From positions 1 through 5,523 of the forward strand of contig JAYUOW010000087.1 in assembly GCA_043760555.1 (NCBI GenBank): a DNA stretch of 5,523 nucleotides, read 5' to 3'. The DNA comes from JANMDR01 sp043760555. GTDB taxonomy: Bacteria; Pseudomonadota; Gammaproteobacteria; Burkholderiales; Usitatibacteraceae. Below, piece after piece: positions 1 through 5,472 of the stretch. The notes under the pieces were generated by a model, which was given only the letters and a program-made list of their open reading frames with translations, was not told the origin of the DNA and did not search any database. Numbering within the stretch: the first letter of the stretch is position 1; each line of letters starts with the position of its first letter. Made by a program: the position numbers and the translations under genes.

Positions 1-3
1 AAA

Positions 4-600
4 ATGATGACTTCTGAACAAATTCAGCAGGTATTTCAGTTTGGCGTCATGCTCGACAAGTTAAAGGCCATCACCCGAAAAACCAAGCCAGTCGGGCTTT
101 CCCGCTATGAAAACAGTGCCGAACATAGCTGGCAAATTTGCGTGATGGCGTGCTTATTTGCGGCGGAGTCTTCAATACAAATTGATATTGGGCGCGTGGT
201 TGAAATGCTGTTGGTGCACGACATACCCGAAATTGAAGTGGGCGACCAAATTGTGTACGATGGCAAAAGTGCGGCGCAAGCCGATGCCGAACGTGAAGGC
301 GCGCGTAAGCTGTTTAACACCCTGCCCGAAACCCAAGCCCAGTGGGCGTTTGCAAGGTGGGACGAATTTGAAACGCGACGAACCAACGAGGCCATATTCG
401 CTTACGCCATTGACCGCATGATGCCGATTTTGCAAAACCTAAACAACGGCGCGAATAGCTGGCGCGAAAATAACATCGCATTGCAGCAAATTTTAACGTT
501 CAATGCGCCAATTGGCGTGCCGCTGCCAGCGGTGTGGGCGGAGCTGACGGCCATGATTACGCGGTTTGCCAAAACATCGCCATTGCCCCATTGGCAATAA
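4..600 (+). CDS. HD-domain phosphohydrolase (YfbR/HDDC2-like)
   Basis: The 198-residue product is a single HD domain of the COG1896 type, which includes E. coli YfbR, a 5'-deoxynucleotidase acting on dNMPs, and human HDDC2. The metal-site pattern is visible: H41 in ENSAEHSW (37-43), the HD pair H72-D73 followed by E76 and D81 in HDIPEIEVGD, and D137 in AYAIDRMMP. The spacing and length (YfbR is 199 residues) fit the family. There is no signal peptide or membrane segment, so it should be cytosolic. The start may be the ATG at 4 or the adjacent ATG at 7; the ribosome binding site is outside the window, so this cannot be settled. The gene is convergent with the peptidase gene and shares a terminator with it. 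Family assignment is firm; the exact substrate (dNMP or another nucleotide) is inferred. Confidence 0.88.
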   Translation: MMTSEQIQQVFQFGVMLDKLKAITRKTKPVGLSRYENSAEHSWQICVMACLFAAESSIQIDIGRVVEMLLVHDIPEIEVGDQIVYDGKSAAQADAEREGARKLFNTLPETQAQWAFARWDEFETRRTNEAIFAYAIDRMMPILQNLNNGANSWRENNIALQQILTFNAPIGVPLPAVWAELTAMITRFAKTSPLPHWQ

Positions 601-615
601 AGCGCAGGTATTAAA

Positions 616-652
616 TGCCTGAAGATGCCCTATTATAGGGCATCTTCAGGCA
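616..652. terminator. Bidirectional hairpin between convergent genes
   Basis: Two perfectly complementary 17-nt arms (616-632 and 636-652) enclose a 3-nt TTA loop. The hairpin sits between the stop codons of the HD gene (600) and the convergent peptidase gene (667). The T-run is short on the minus strand (TTTAATAC after the stem) and absent on the plus strand, so it should serve the peptidase gene better. Its core, AGATGCCC/GGGCATCT, recurs in other hairpins of this window. Confidence 0.8.
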
Positions 653-666
653 CATCAAAGCATCGT

Positions 667-2634
667 TTAGCTCTTCAGGTGCTTATCTAAAAAGTCTAAA
701 ATGCGCTGGTAGGCTTCTGCGGTATTTTTCTTTTTAGAAAATCCGTGTCCTTCGTCATCGAACACCACGTATTCAACGGGCACGTTGTTCTTTTTAATGG
801 CGGCGACAATATCGTCACTTTCGGCTTTGATGACCCGTGGGTCGTTGGCACCTTGAATAACGAGCATGGGTTTACGAATTTCTTTGGCGTGAAACAACGG
901 CGAGGTGGCCGTTAAAAATTCGCGGTCTGCTACCGGGTCGCCGATTTCTTCATACAACGACTTGCGCTGCGCCTCCCAATACGGCGGGATGCTTTCAAGC
1001 GTGCGTATCCAGTTGGTAACGCCAAAAATATTCACACCTGCTTTAAACGCCTCTGGGCGAAAGGCCAAGGCTGCGGCGGTCATGTAGCCGCCATAGCTGC
1101 CGCCCATGATGGCGATGCGCTCATGGTCAATATAATCTTGGCTGGCTAACCATGTTTTGGCCTCAATACAATCCCAGAGCGGCTCGCGGCCGTGTTTACG
1201 GTCGTCGGCGGCAAAAAATGTTTTGCCGTAGCCAGAACTGCCACGATTGTTGATGCCCAGCACCGCATAGCCGTGATTAACCAAATGCTGAATTTGCGCG
1301 CTATAACCACGGGTAGTTTGCCCGCCCGGCCCGCCGTGTACGTAAATGATGGCGGGCACTTTATTTTTGGCACTTGCCTCTTTGGGTTTGTAGTAAATGT
1401 TGGGAATGACCATGCCATCGAATGATTTAAAGCGCACCACTTGGGCTTCGACTAAGTCGGCGGGGTTGATTTCTTTGGAAAGGGTTTGGGTGAGCTGTTT
1501 GACTTGCTGGGTTTTAAAGTCGTGCACAAACAAATTGCTGGGCGAACGGTCGCCGTTGAGGTAAAACGCCATGCGCGCGCTATTTTGTGAAAAGCTCACG
1601 CCGCGAATTTCGCCGCCGGGAAGCGTTGGAAGCTGCACTGCTGTTTCGGTGCCATTAGGTGCCACGGCTTTAATACGAAGCACCACGCTGCCGTCTTCAT
1701 TGATGCCAGTTACGCGATAGCGCCCGTCACGAGAATAATAAGTAAAAGCAATATCCCAAGTTGCTTTTTCAAAATCGCTGAGCTTGCCGGTGGTTAAATC
1801 ATAGGCGCGCAAATGGCTAAATTCACCGCCTTCATCACTGGATAGTAGAAGGCGCGTTGAGGCGGGGTCAAACGTTTGCGCGCTAAATTTGATGTTGCCT
1901 TCATGCGGGGTAATGCGCGTTGTGGTGCCTTTGCTACGGTTGTGCAGCCAAATATCGCTGTCGTTGGTGGTGTTGGGTTTATTGAGCGCGATCCAATTTT
2001 CATCATCACTCATCACCGACGGGTTCATGCCCCCTTCGTTTTTAAAAAACAAGGTGCGTGCGTAGGTGGTGATGTCGTATTTATAGATGTCGAAAAACTT
2101 CGGGTCGCGTTCGTTACTGCTAATGTAAAAAACAGAATTATCTTTTTTAAAACTCATAAACTGCGACCGAAATTTGGCACCCGGTGTCAGCGCAATTTCG
2201 CTGCCGTCTAAGCCGCGCACGTAGATTTTATTGTTTTCGTCGCCCGCGTTGTCGCGGCTGTAGAGCACGCGGTCATCGGTTGGAAAAAACTGTACGCCGT
2301 ATGTGGTGTCAGTTTTAGAGGTAGTGAGCGCTGTGGGCTTGCCACCAGCCACGGGAATGGCGTAAACATTAAAAATACCGCTTTCGTTGCTTGAGAACAT
2401 GATGCGTTTTTCGTCTGCACTGAACGACGCGCCGCGCATGGAGGTGGTGGCTAAAAACTGGGCTACGGTGTAGCGCTTGGTCGTGTTCGCTGGCTTGGCG
2501 ACGGTAAAGGGTGCAACTGAAGCTTTAGCGGTGTTTGGCTTGGGCGCTTGTGCGATGGCAAAACCGGTGCCTGCTGAAAAGAGCGTGATGCTTAACGCGC
2601 AACCGATGGCGATGCGGCTTGGCAGGAGTGGCAT
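667..2634 (-). CDS. Exported S9-family prolyl oligopeptidase-type peptidase
   Basis: The 655-residue product fits the S9 serine peptidase family (dipeptidyl aminopeptidase/acylaminoacyl peptidase type), which cleaves short peptides. Residues 1 to about 29 form a Sec signal peptide, with a hydrophobic core and likely cleavage after AIA (26-28), so it should be periplasmic or secreted. Residues about 55-390 contain repeated strand motifs (FSADEKRIMFSS, LYSRDNAGDENNKIYV, FYISSNERD) typical of a beta-propeller cap. The C-terminal alpha/beta hydrolase domain has HGGPGG (433-438, oxyanion region), the nucleophile S513 in GGSYGG, D598 in GANDPRV and H630 in DEGHGF, so the triad is intact. The ATG at 2634 is supported by AAGGA (2641-2645) six bases upstream and by the signal peptide at that N-terminus. 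It appears monocistronic, with hairpins on both sides. The exact peptide specificity cannot be read from the sequence. Confidence 0.92.
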   Translation of the reverse strand: MPLLPSRIAIGCALSITLFSAGTGFAIAQAPKPNTAKASVAPFTVAKPANTTKRYTVAQFLATTSMRGASFSADEKRIMFSSNESGIFNVYAIPVAGGKPTALTTSKTDTTYGVQFFPTDDRVLYSRDNAGDENNKIYVRGLDGSEIALTPGAKFRSQFMSFKKDNSVFYISSNERDPKFFDIYKYDITTYARTLFFKNEGGMNPSVMSDDENWIALNKPNTTNDSDIWLHNRSKGTTTRITPHEGNIKFSAQTFDPASTRLLLSSDEGGEFSHLRAYDLTTGKLSDFEKATWDIAFTYYSRDGRYRVTGINEDGSVVLRIKAVAPNGTETAVQLPTLPGGEIRGVSFSQNSARMAFYLNGDRSPSNLFVHDFKTQQVKQLTQTLSKEINPADLVEAQVVRFKSFDGMVIPNIYYKPKEASAKNKVPAIIYVHGGPGGQTTRGYSAQIQHLVNHGYAVLGINNRGSSGYGKTFFAADDRKHGREPLWDCIEAKTWLASQDYIDHERIAIMGGSYGGYMTAAALAFRPEAFKAGVNIFGVTNWIRTLESIPPYWEAQRKSLYEEIGDPVADREFLTATSPLFHAKEIRKPMLVIQGANDPRVIKAESDDIVAAIKKNNVPVEYVVFDDEGHGFSKKKNTAEAYQRILDFLDKHLKS

Positions 2635-2684
2635 TAAAATTCCTTATGATTTAAAAGCGTGGAAGAGCGAAAGCGAGCCAAAGC

Positions 2685-2725
2685 AGTATAAGCCTTGCTG
2701 CGTCGCGTTTGGGTGAAATGCGACG
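2685..2725 (-). promoter_or_regulatory. Candidate promoter and palindrome upstream of the peptidase gene
   Basis: A good -10 hexamer, TATACT, reads on the minus strand at 2690-2685, about 50 bp upstream of the peptidase ATG. I see no convincing -35 at the right spacing. Where it should lie there is instead an inverted repeat: CGTCGCGTTT (2701-2710), loop GGGTG, AAATGCGACG (2716-2725), matching at 9 of 10 positions. A palindrome overlapping the -35 position of a promoter lacking a -35 box would suit a regulator site. This is inference from position only. Confidence 0.3.
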
Positions 2726-2807
2726 AGCTGGGGTGTGGGACGCTTGAAGTAGCGCAATCCAGGGATAAAGCCAGCGGCGTATCGGCTGCGGCGATGCTTT
2801 AAATGGG

Positions 2808-2845
2808 CTGTAGATTCCCTATTTTAGGGCATCTACAGTCTTTTT
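2808..2845. terminator. Hairpin terminator between btuF and the peptidase gene
   Basis: CTGTAGAT (2808-2815) pairs with ATCTACAG (2831-2838); after one mismatch, CCCTA (2817-2821) pairs with TAGGG (2825-2829) around a TTT loop. It lies 11 bases beyond the btuF stop, where an operon terminator is expected. The T-run (TCTTTTT, 2839-2845) follows the stem on the plus strand, while the minus-strand side reads CCCATTTAAAG. The hairpin would therefore be a stronger terminator for plus-strand transcription than for the btuF transcript. It resembles the hairpin at 616-652. Confidence 0.6.
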
Positions 2846-2848
2846 AGC

Positions 2849-3811
2849 CTATTTAATCGCTTGCGCTTGGCTCACGTCACTTGGGCGATTCCCGCGCGCT
2901 ATACGGACTAAATCTATAGCAGCGCAAGCTGATTCCACCGCGCCGAGCATGCGCGGCGTGGGGCGCATTAGCCAATCGGCATTTAGCCCAAATACATGAT
3001 TATTTTTAATCGCGACGACCGGGAGAGTACTTAAGCCATCACCTACAGGCGCGTGAAGCGCTTCCCGTCCAGCGGTAGCGGCCGATACAAAAATGATCTC
3101 GGGATTTCCGGCCACAATGCCCTCTTTATCTACCACCGGTGCTAAGGCTGCAGCGTTGGCAAAAATATTTTCCCCACCACAAACAGCAAGCGCTTTGGAT
3201 ACGATGTGCGCGCCGGACAAGGTCATCAACGGCATGCGTTCAATGGGTAAAAAATAACGCACGACTTGCACGCTGGATTTATTTTGCGGCGTTGGGCTGT
3301 GCTTTTTTGTCAACATGGACAGCCGCAAATTGAACTCTTGTACAGCTTGCGGTTGCTCGGAAACGCCCGTTAATAGGGCGATTTTGGTGATTGCACGCGG
3401 AATATCGGCCAAGGTTTTTAGTTCAAATTGGACTACCGGAATACCCAGCGCTTTGATGCGCACAATGTCCTGCGGGCGATTGCCAGTTTGCCATGCGAGC
3501 ACCAAATCTGGCTTGGCCGCGAGCAGCGATTCCATCGCAACACCTTGATAATCGGCAACGACGGGGATAGATTTAGCAGCGAGCGGATAGTCGCTAAAGG
3601 CTGAAACACCAACAAGCTGTTTGCCTGCGTCAGCGGCGTAAACGAGTTCAGTTAAAAATGGGGCGAGAGTGGCGATGCGTTTGGCAGGCTGCGCTAGTGC
3701 TACGCGAACCTGCGCATCATCCGTAATTACAATTGCGGCAATGGCGTGATTTGCAAACAACCACGCCATTGCGAGGGCAAAACTGAGCTGCCACCGGCAC
3801 GACTTAATCAA
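2849..3811 (-). CDS. btuF: Periplasmic cobalamin-binding protein BtuF (TTG start)
   Basis: The product resembles BtuF, the periplasmic binding protein that delivers vitamin B12 to the BtuCD ABC importer. Using the TTG at 3811 (320 residues), residues 1-25 form a clean signal peptide with hydrophobic core LSFALAMAWLFA and cleavage near HAIA. Family blocks follow: RIATLAPFLTELVYAA (45-60), VGVSAFSDYP (67-76), PDLVLAWQTGN (101-111), CGGENIF (211-217) and NADWLMRPTPRM (277-288), each matching E. coli BtuF blocks I recall. The frame is open to an ATG at 3925, but that start would put 38 residues ahead of the signal peptide and overlap aroG by 122 bp. The TTG has AAGG (3817-3820) five bases upstream and overlaps the aroG stop by 8 bp (TTGATTAA), suggesting translational coupling. 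No btuC or btuD is in the window. A related hemin-binding protein (PhuT/HmuT) is the main alternative. Confidence 0.8.
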   Translation of the reverse strand: MIKSCRWQLSFALAMAWLFANHAIAAIVITDDAQVRVALAQPAKRIATLAPFLTELVYAADAGKQLVGVSAFSDYPLAAKSIPVVADYQGVAMESLLAAKPDLVLAWQTGNRPQDIVRIKALGIPVVQFELKTLADIPRAITKIALLTGVSEQPQAVQEFNLRLSMLTKKHSPTPQNKSSVQVVRYFLPIERMPLMTLSGAHIVSKALAVCGGENIFANAAALAPVVDKEGIVAGNPEIIFVSAATAGREALHAPVGDGLSTLPVVAIKNNHVFGLNADWLMRPTPRMLGAVESACAAIDLVRIARGNRPSDVSQAQAIK

Positions 3812-4997
3812 GCTTGCCTTGCTTAAATACGCGACGCTGACGCACGGCGTGGGCGAGTTGACGTAGCAAGATTTCGGTATCGCTAAAGCCAATGCACGCA
3901 TCGGTAATAGACACGCCGTAATCAAGTGGTTTGCCGGGGTTTAAATCCTGACGACCAGGGTTGATATGGCTCTCAACCATCACGCCGACTACGCGGTCTT
4001 CACCGGCGGCAAGCTGATTACTGATGTCAGTGGATACATCCATTTGCTTTTGATATTGCTTGCTGGAATTGGCGTGCGAAAAATCAACCATCAGGCGTTG
4101 CGCCAAACCGGATTTTGCGAGCTCTTGACAGGCGGAATCCACGTTAGCCGCGTCGTAATTCGGCGTTTTGCCACCGCGCAAAATCACGTGACAATCTTCG
4201 TTGCCGTTGGTGCTAATTATGGCCGAATGACCGGCTTTAGTGACCGATAAAAAGTGATGCGGCGCAGAAGATGCCTTAATGGCATCTACTGCGATGCGCA
4301 CATTGCCATCGGTACCGTTTTTAAAACCAACTGGACACGACAAGCCAGACGCCAACTGGCGATGCGACTGCGATTCAGTCGTACGCGCGCCGATCGCGCC
4401 CCAGCTGATGAGATCTGCAAAATACTGCGGCGAAATTAAATCCAAAAATTCCGTACCTGCAGGCATGCCCATCTCGTTGATTTGCAACAATAAACTACGC
4501 GCTGCACGTAAGCCTTTGTTGATGTCATGGCTTTCATTAAGATCAGGATCGTTAATAAAACCCTTCCAACCCACTGTCGTGCGCGGCTTTTCAAAGTAAA
4601 CACGCATGACAATCTTTAAGTCGGCATCCAACTCGGTTTTGAGCGGCAGCAGGCGCTTAGTGTAGTCGAGCGCGGCTTCCGCATCGTGAATCGAACAGGG
4701 ACCAATCACCACCAACAGACGATCATCGGCGCCGTGCAAAATGCGATGGATGGCGTCCCGCGCTCGAAAAGTTGTCTCAGAAGCTGCATCGGTACACGGA
4801 AATTCGCGCACCAAATCCAGAGGTGGCGCCAATTCTTTAATACTTTTAATGCGGGTGTCGTCGGTATTGTGTGCCATGAGATTTTCTGCGTCGTCTACAA
4901 GATAAAGTGGGTGATGGGTAGCTGGCAAAATATTTTGCGGCGCTACGGCGAGTTCTGCTTCGATTGCTAATTTCAAGGCTGCTGCGGCTACTTTCAT
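3804..4997 (-). CDS. aroG: 3-deoxy-7-phosphoheptulonate (DAHP) synthase, class I
   Basis: This cytosolic enzyme condenses phosphoenolpyruvate and erythrose 4-phosphate to DAHP, the first step of the shikimate pathway. The metal ligands are C101 (IGPCSIHD), H308 (DFSHANSSK), E342 (MVESH) and D366 (TDACIGF), exactly 40 residues offset from E. coli AroG C61, H268, E302 and D326. Other blocks present are RVYFEKPRTTVGWKGF (132-147) and GARTTESQSHR (203-213). D46-D47 and S220 match the E. coli Phe-site residues D6-D7 and S180, suggesting Phe-type feedback; this is inferred. The ATG at 4997 has GGAG (5005-5008) seven bases upstream, so I chose it. M41 (ATG at 4877) aligns with E. coli M1 but lacks a clear ribosome site. 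The gene is preceded by an attenuator leader and overlaps btuF downstream. Confidence 0.95.
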   Translation of the reverse strand: MKVAAAALKLAIEAELAVAPQNILPATHHPLYLVDDAENLMAHNTDDTRIKSIKELAPPLDLVREFPCTDAASETTFRARDAIHRILHGADDRLLVVIGPCSIHDAEAALDYTKRLLPLKTELDADLKIVMRVYFEKPRTTVGWKGFINDPDLNESHDINKGLRAARSLLLQINEMGMPAGTEFLDLISPQYFADLISWGAIGARTTESQSHRQLASGLSCPVGFKNGTDGNVRIAVDAIKASSAPHHFLSVTKAGHSAIISTNGNEDCHVILRGGKTPNYDAANVDSACQELAKSGLAQRLMVDFSHANSSKQYQKQMDVSTDISNQLAAGEDRVVGVMVESHINPGRQDLNPGKPLDYGVSITDACIGFSDTEILLRQLAHAVRQRRVFKQGKLD

Positions 4998-5054
4998 GAT
5001 GCGGCTCCGAAGGAATCAAAACTCAAAAAACTGATTGACTCAATCCAGCAGCAC

Positions 5055-5086
5055 AAATAAAAACCGCCAGATTTTGAGGCTGGCGG
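5055..5086 (-). terminator. Attenuator terminator upstream of aroG
   Basis: On the minus strand CCGCCAG (5086-5080) pairs perfectly with CTGGCGG (5070-5064) across a 9-nt loop, and the stem is followed at once by TTTTTATTTG. This is a canonical intrinsic terminator. It lies 33 bases beyond the stop of an aromatic-rich leader peptide and 58 bases before the aroG start. No gene ends just upstream except that leader, so its likely role is premature termination of the aroG-btuF transcript. Confidence 0.85.
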
Positions 5087-5167
5087 ATTGGGACTTTCTA
5101 TCGTATTTGCAAAAACTAACTACGCAACGACACCCCTTCTCACGCCAAAGCTTGAGAAAAAGTACCA
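5080..5167 (-). promoter_or_regulatory. Attenuator switch: 1:2 hairpin and candidate antiterminator
   Basis: Minus-strand bases 5167-5153 can pair with 5142-5128 at all 15 positions (9 Watson-Crick, 6 G.T), with perfect core TTCTCA/TGAGAA and a 10-nt loop. This stem contains the Trp10, Tyr11, Phe12 and Phe13 codons of the leader. The loop holds TGGCG (5147-5143), which can pair with CGCCA (5085-5081), the 5' arm of the terminator. A second helix, GGGGT (5136-5132) with GTCCC (5094-5090), could extend it. The two folds exclude each other: ribosome stalling at aromatic codons would open the first stem, free the antiterminator and prevent termination. Pairings were worked out by hand, without energies; the antiterminator is the weaker part. 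Confidence 0.65.
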
Positions 5168-5194
5168 ATAAGAAAAGAAGCGATTTGCTTTCAT
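5120..5194 (-). CDS. Aromatic-rich attenuation leader peptide of aroG
   Basis: A 24-codon frame runs from ATG (5194-5192) to TAG (5122-5120). Its product has FFSYWYFF at residues 6-13 and a further Phe at 16: five Phe, two Tyr and one Trp in 24 residues. Such clustering, followed closely by an intrinsic terminator and then by an aromatic biosynthesis gene, is the hallmark of leader peptides such as those of pheA and trp in enterobacteria. Its role is not the peptide itself but ribosome stalling when charged tRNA-Phe, -Tyr or -Trp is scarce. No strong Shine-Dalgarno is visible; the bases before ATG read CACAAGACAA. A 78-codon frame from upstream stops in ATGA overlapping this start, probably by chance. 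Confidence 0.85.
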   Translation of the reverse strand: MKANRFFSYWYFFSSFGVRRGVVA

Positions 5195-5229
5195 TTGTCT
5201 TGTGCGAGAGGTTTAATAACTAAAGCAAC

Positions 5230-5258
5230 AATGTAGCAAACGAGCAGGCGGAAAGCAA
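5230..5258 (-). promoter_or_regulatory. Candidate promoter for the aroG leader transcript
   Basis: On the minus strand TTGCTT (5258-5253) and TACATT (5235-5230) are 17 bp apart, with TG one base before the -10 (extended -10). Transcription would start near 5223, giving about 29 nt before the leader ATG and an attenuated RNA of roughly 170 nt, a normal size for such leaders. Both hexamers are imperfect, and other AT-rich candidates exist nearby (TATTAA at 5218-5213). Confidence 0.4.
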
Positions 5259-5271
5259 TGTTTTTCTGTTG

Positions 5272-5348
5272 CAATGCAGCAAAGAAAGCTGCGTTAGATG
5301 CGCAAACGCCCAAAAATTGGGCATCTGCGTCTATTAGGTGCTGCATTG
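5272..5348. repeat. Large imperfect inverted repeat upstream of aroG
   Basis: Outer arms CAATGCAGCA (5272-5281) and TGCTGCATTG (5339-5348) match perfectly. Nested inside are AGATGC (5296-5301) with GCATCT (5321-5326), or alternatively with GCGTCT (5327-5332), and GCCCAA (5308-5313) with TTGGGC (5317-5322) around AAA. A small competing hairpin, GCAGC/GCTGC (5276-5280 and 5288-5292), uses part of the outer arm. It lies between the rRNA terminator and the aroG promoter. I recognise no tRNA or known RNA family here. It lacks a T-run on either strand, so it is not a plain terminator. Confidence 0.5.
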
Positions 5349-5378
5349 AAGTCGCCACCGCACGAAGCTGTCGGATGT

Positions 5379-5420
5379 GTCGCGCACTTTCGTCGCGCAC
5401 TTTTGTCGCGCTATTGTCGC
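5379..5420. repeat. Degenerate 13-bp tandem repeat
   Basis: GTCGCGCACTTTC (5379-5391) is followed directly by GTCGCGCACTTTT (5392-5404), then by a shortened copy GTCGCGCTATT (5405-5415) and a partial GTCGC (5416-5420). The array abuts the downstream side of the rRNA operon terminator. Its function is unknown; it could be simple slippage-derived repeat or a cluster of protein-binding sites. Apart from this and the inverted repeat, the stretch 5195-5423 holds no gene I can support. Confidence 0.7.
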
Positions 5421-5423
5421 CGC

Positions 5424-5461
5424 ACAAAACAAAGCCCCTCGCCAGTAATCTGGGAGGGGCT
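5424..5461 (-). terminator. rRNA operon terminator
   Basis: Minus-strand AGCCCCTC (5461-5454) pairs with GAGGGGCT (5440-5433), and the inner CCAG (5453-5450) pairs with CTGG (5445-5442) around a 4-nt loop, with one bulged base. TTTGTTTTGT follows the stem. It begins about a dozen bases after the 5S 3' end and terminates the rRNA operon. Confidence 0.9.
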
Positions 5462-5472
5462 GCGTTTATAAG

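Noticed and set aside
2635..2848. Possible cobalamin riboswitch or small gene in the gap next to btuF
   Set aside because: The gap is downstream of btuF, not upstream, and is only 214 bp; no B12-box-like sequence or supported reading frame was seen.
3812..3925. Longer btuF reading frame starting at ATG 3925
   Set aside because: It would place 38 residues before a typical Sec signal peptide and lies wholly within the well-conserved aroG coding end; the TTG at 3811 gives a normal signal peptide and family length.
5379..5420. Possible CRISPR-like array
   Set aside because: Units of 11-13 bp are directly adjacent with no spacers and there are no cas genes, so it is a plain tandem repeat.
5195..5423. 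Possible tRNA or known small RNA gene between the rRNA operon and aroG
   Set aside because: No cloverleaf, no GGTTCRA-like T-arm and no CCA end could be found on either strand; only the repeats and promoter-like elements noted.
5191..5427. A 78-codon minus-strand open frame from a TTG to the ATGA overlapping the leader start
   Set aside because: Its start lies in the T-run of the rRNA terminator, it has no ribosome site, and it spans the inverted repeat and the probable aroG promoter. No recognisable family or membrane pattern. The ATGA overlap is probably chance.
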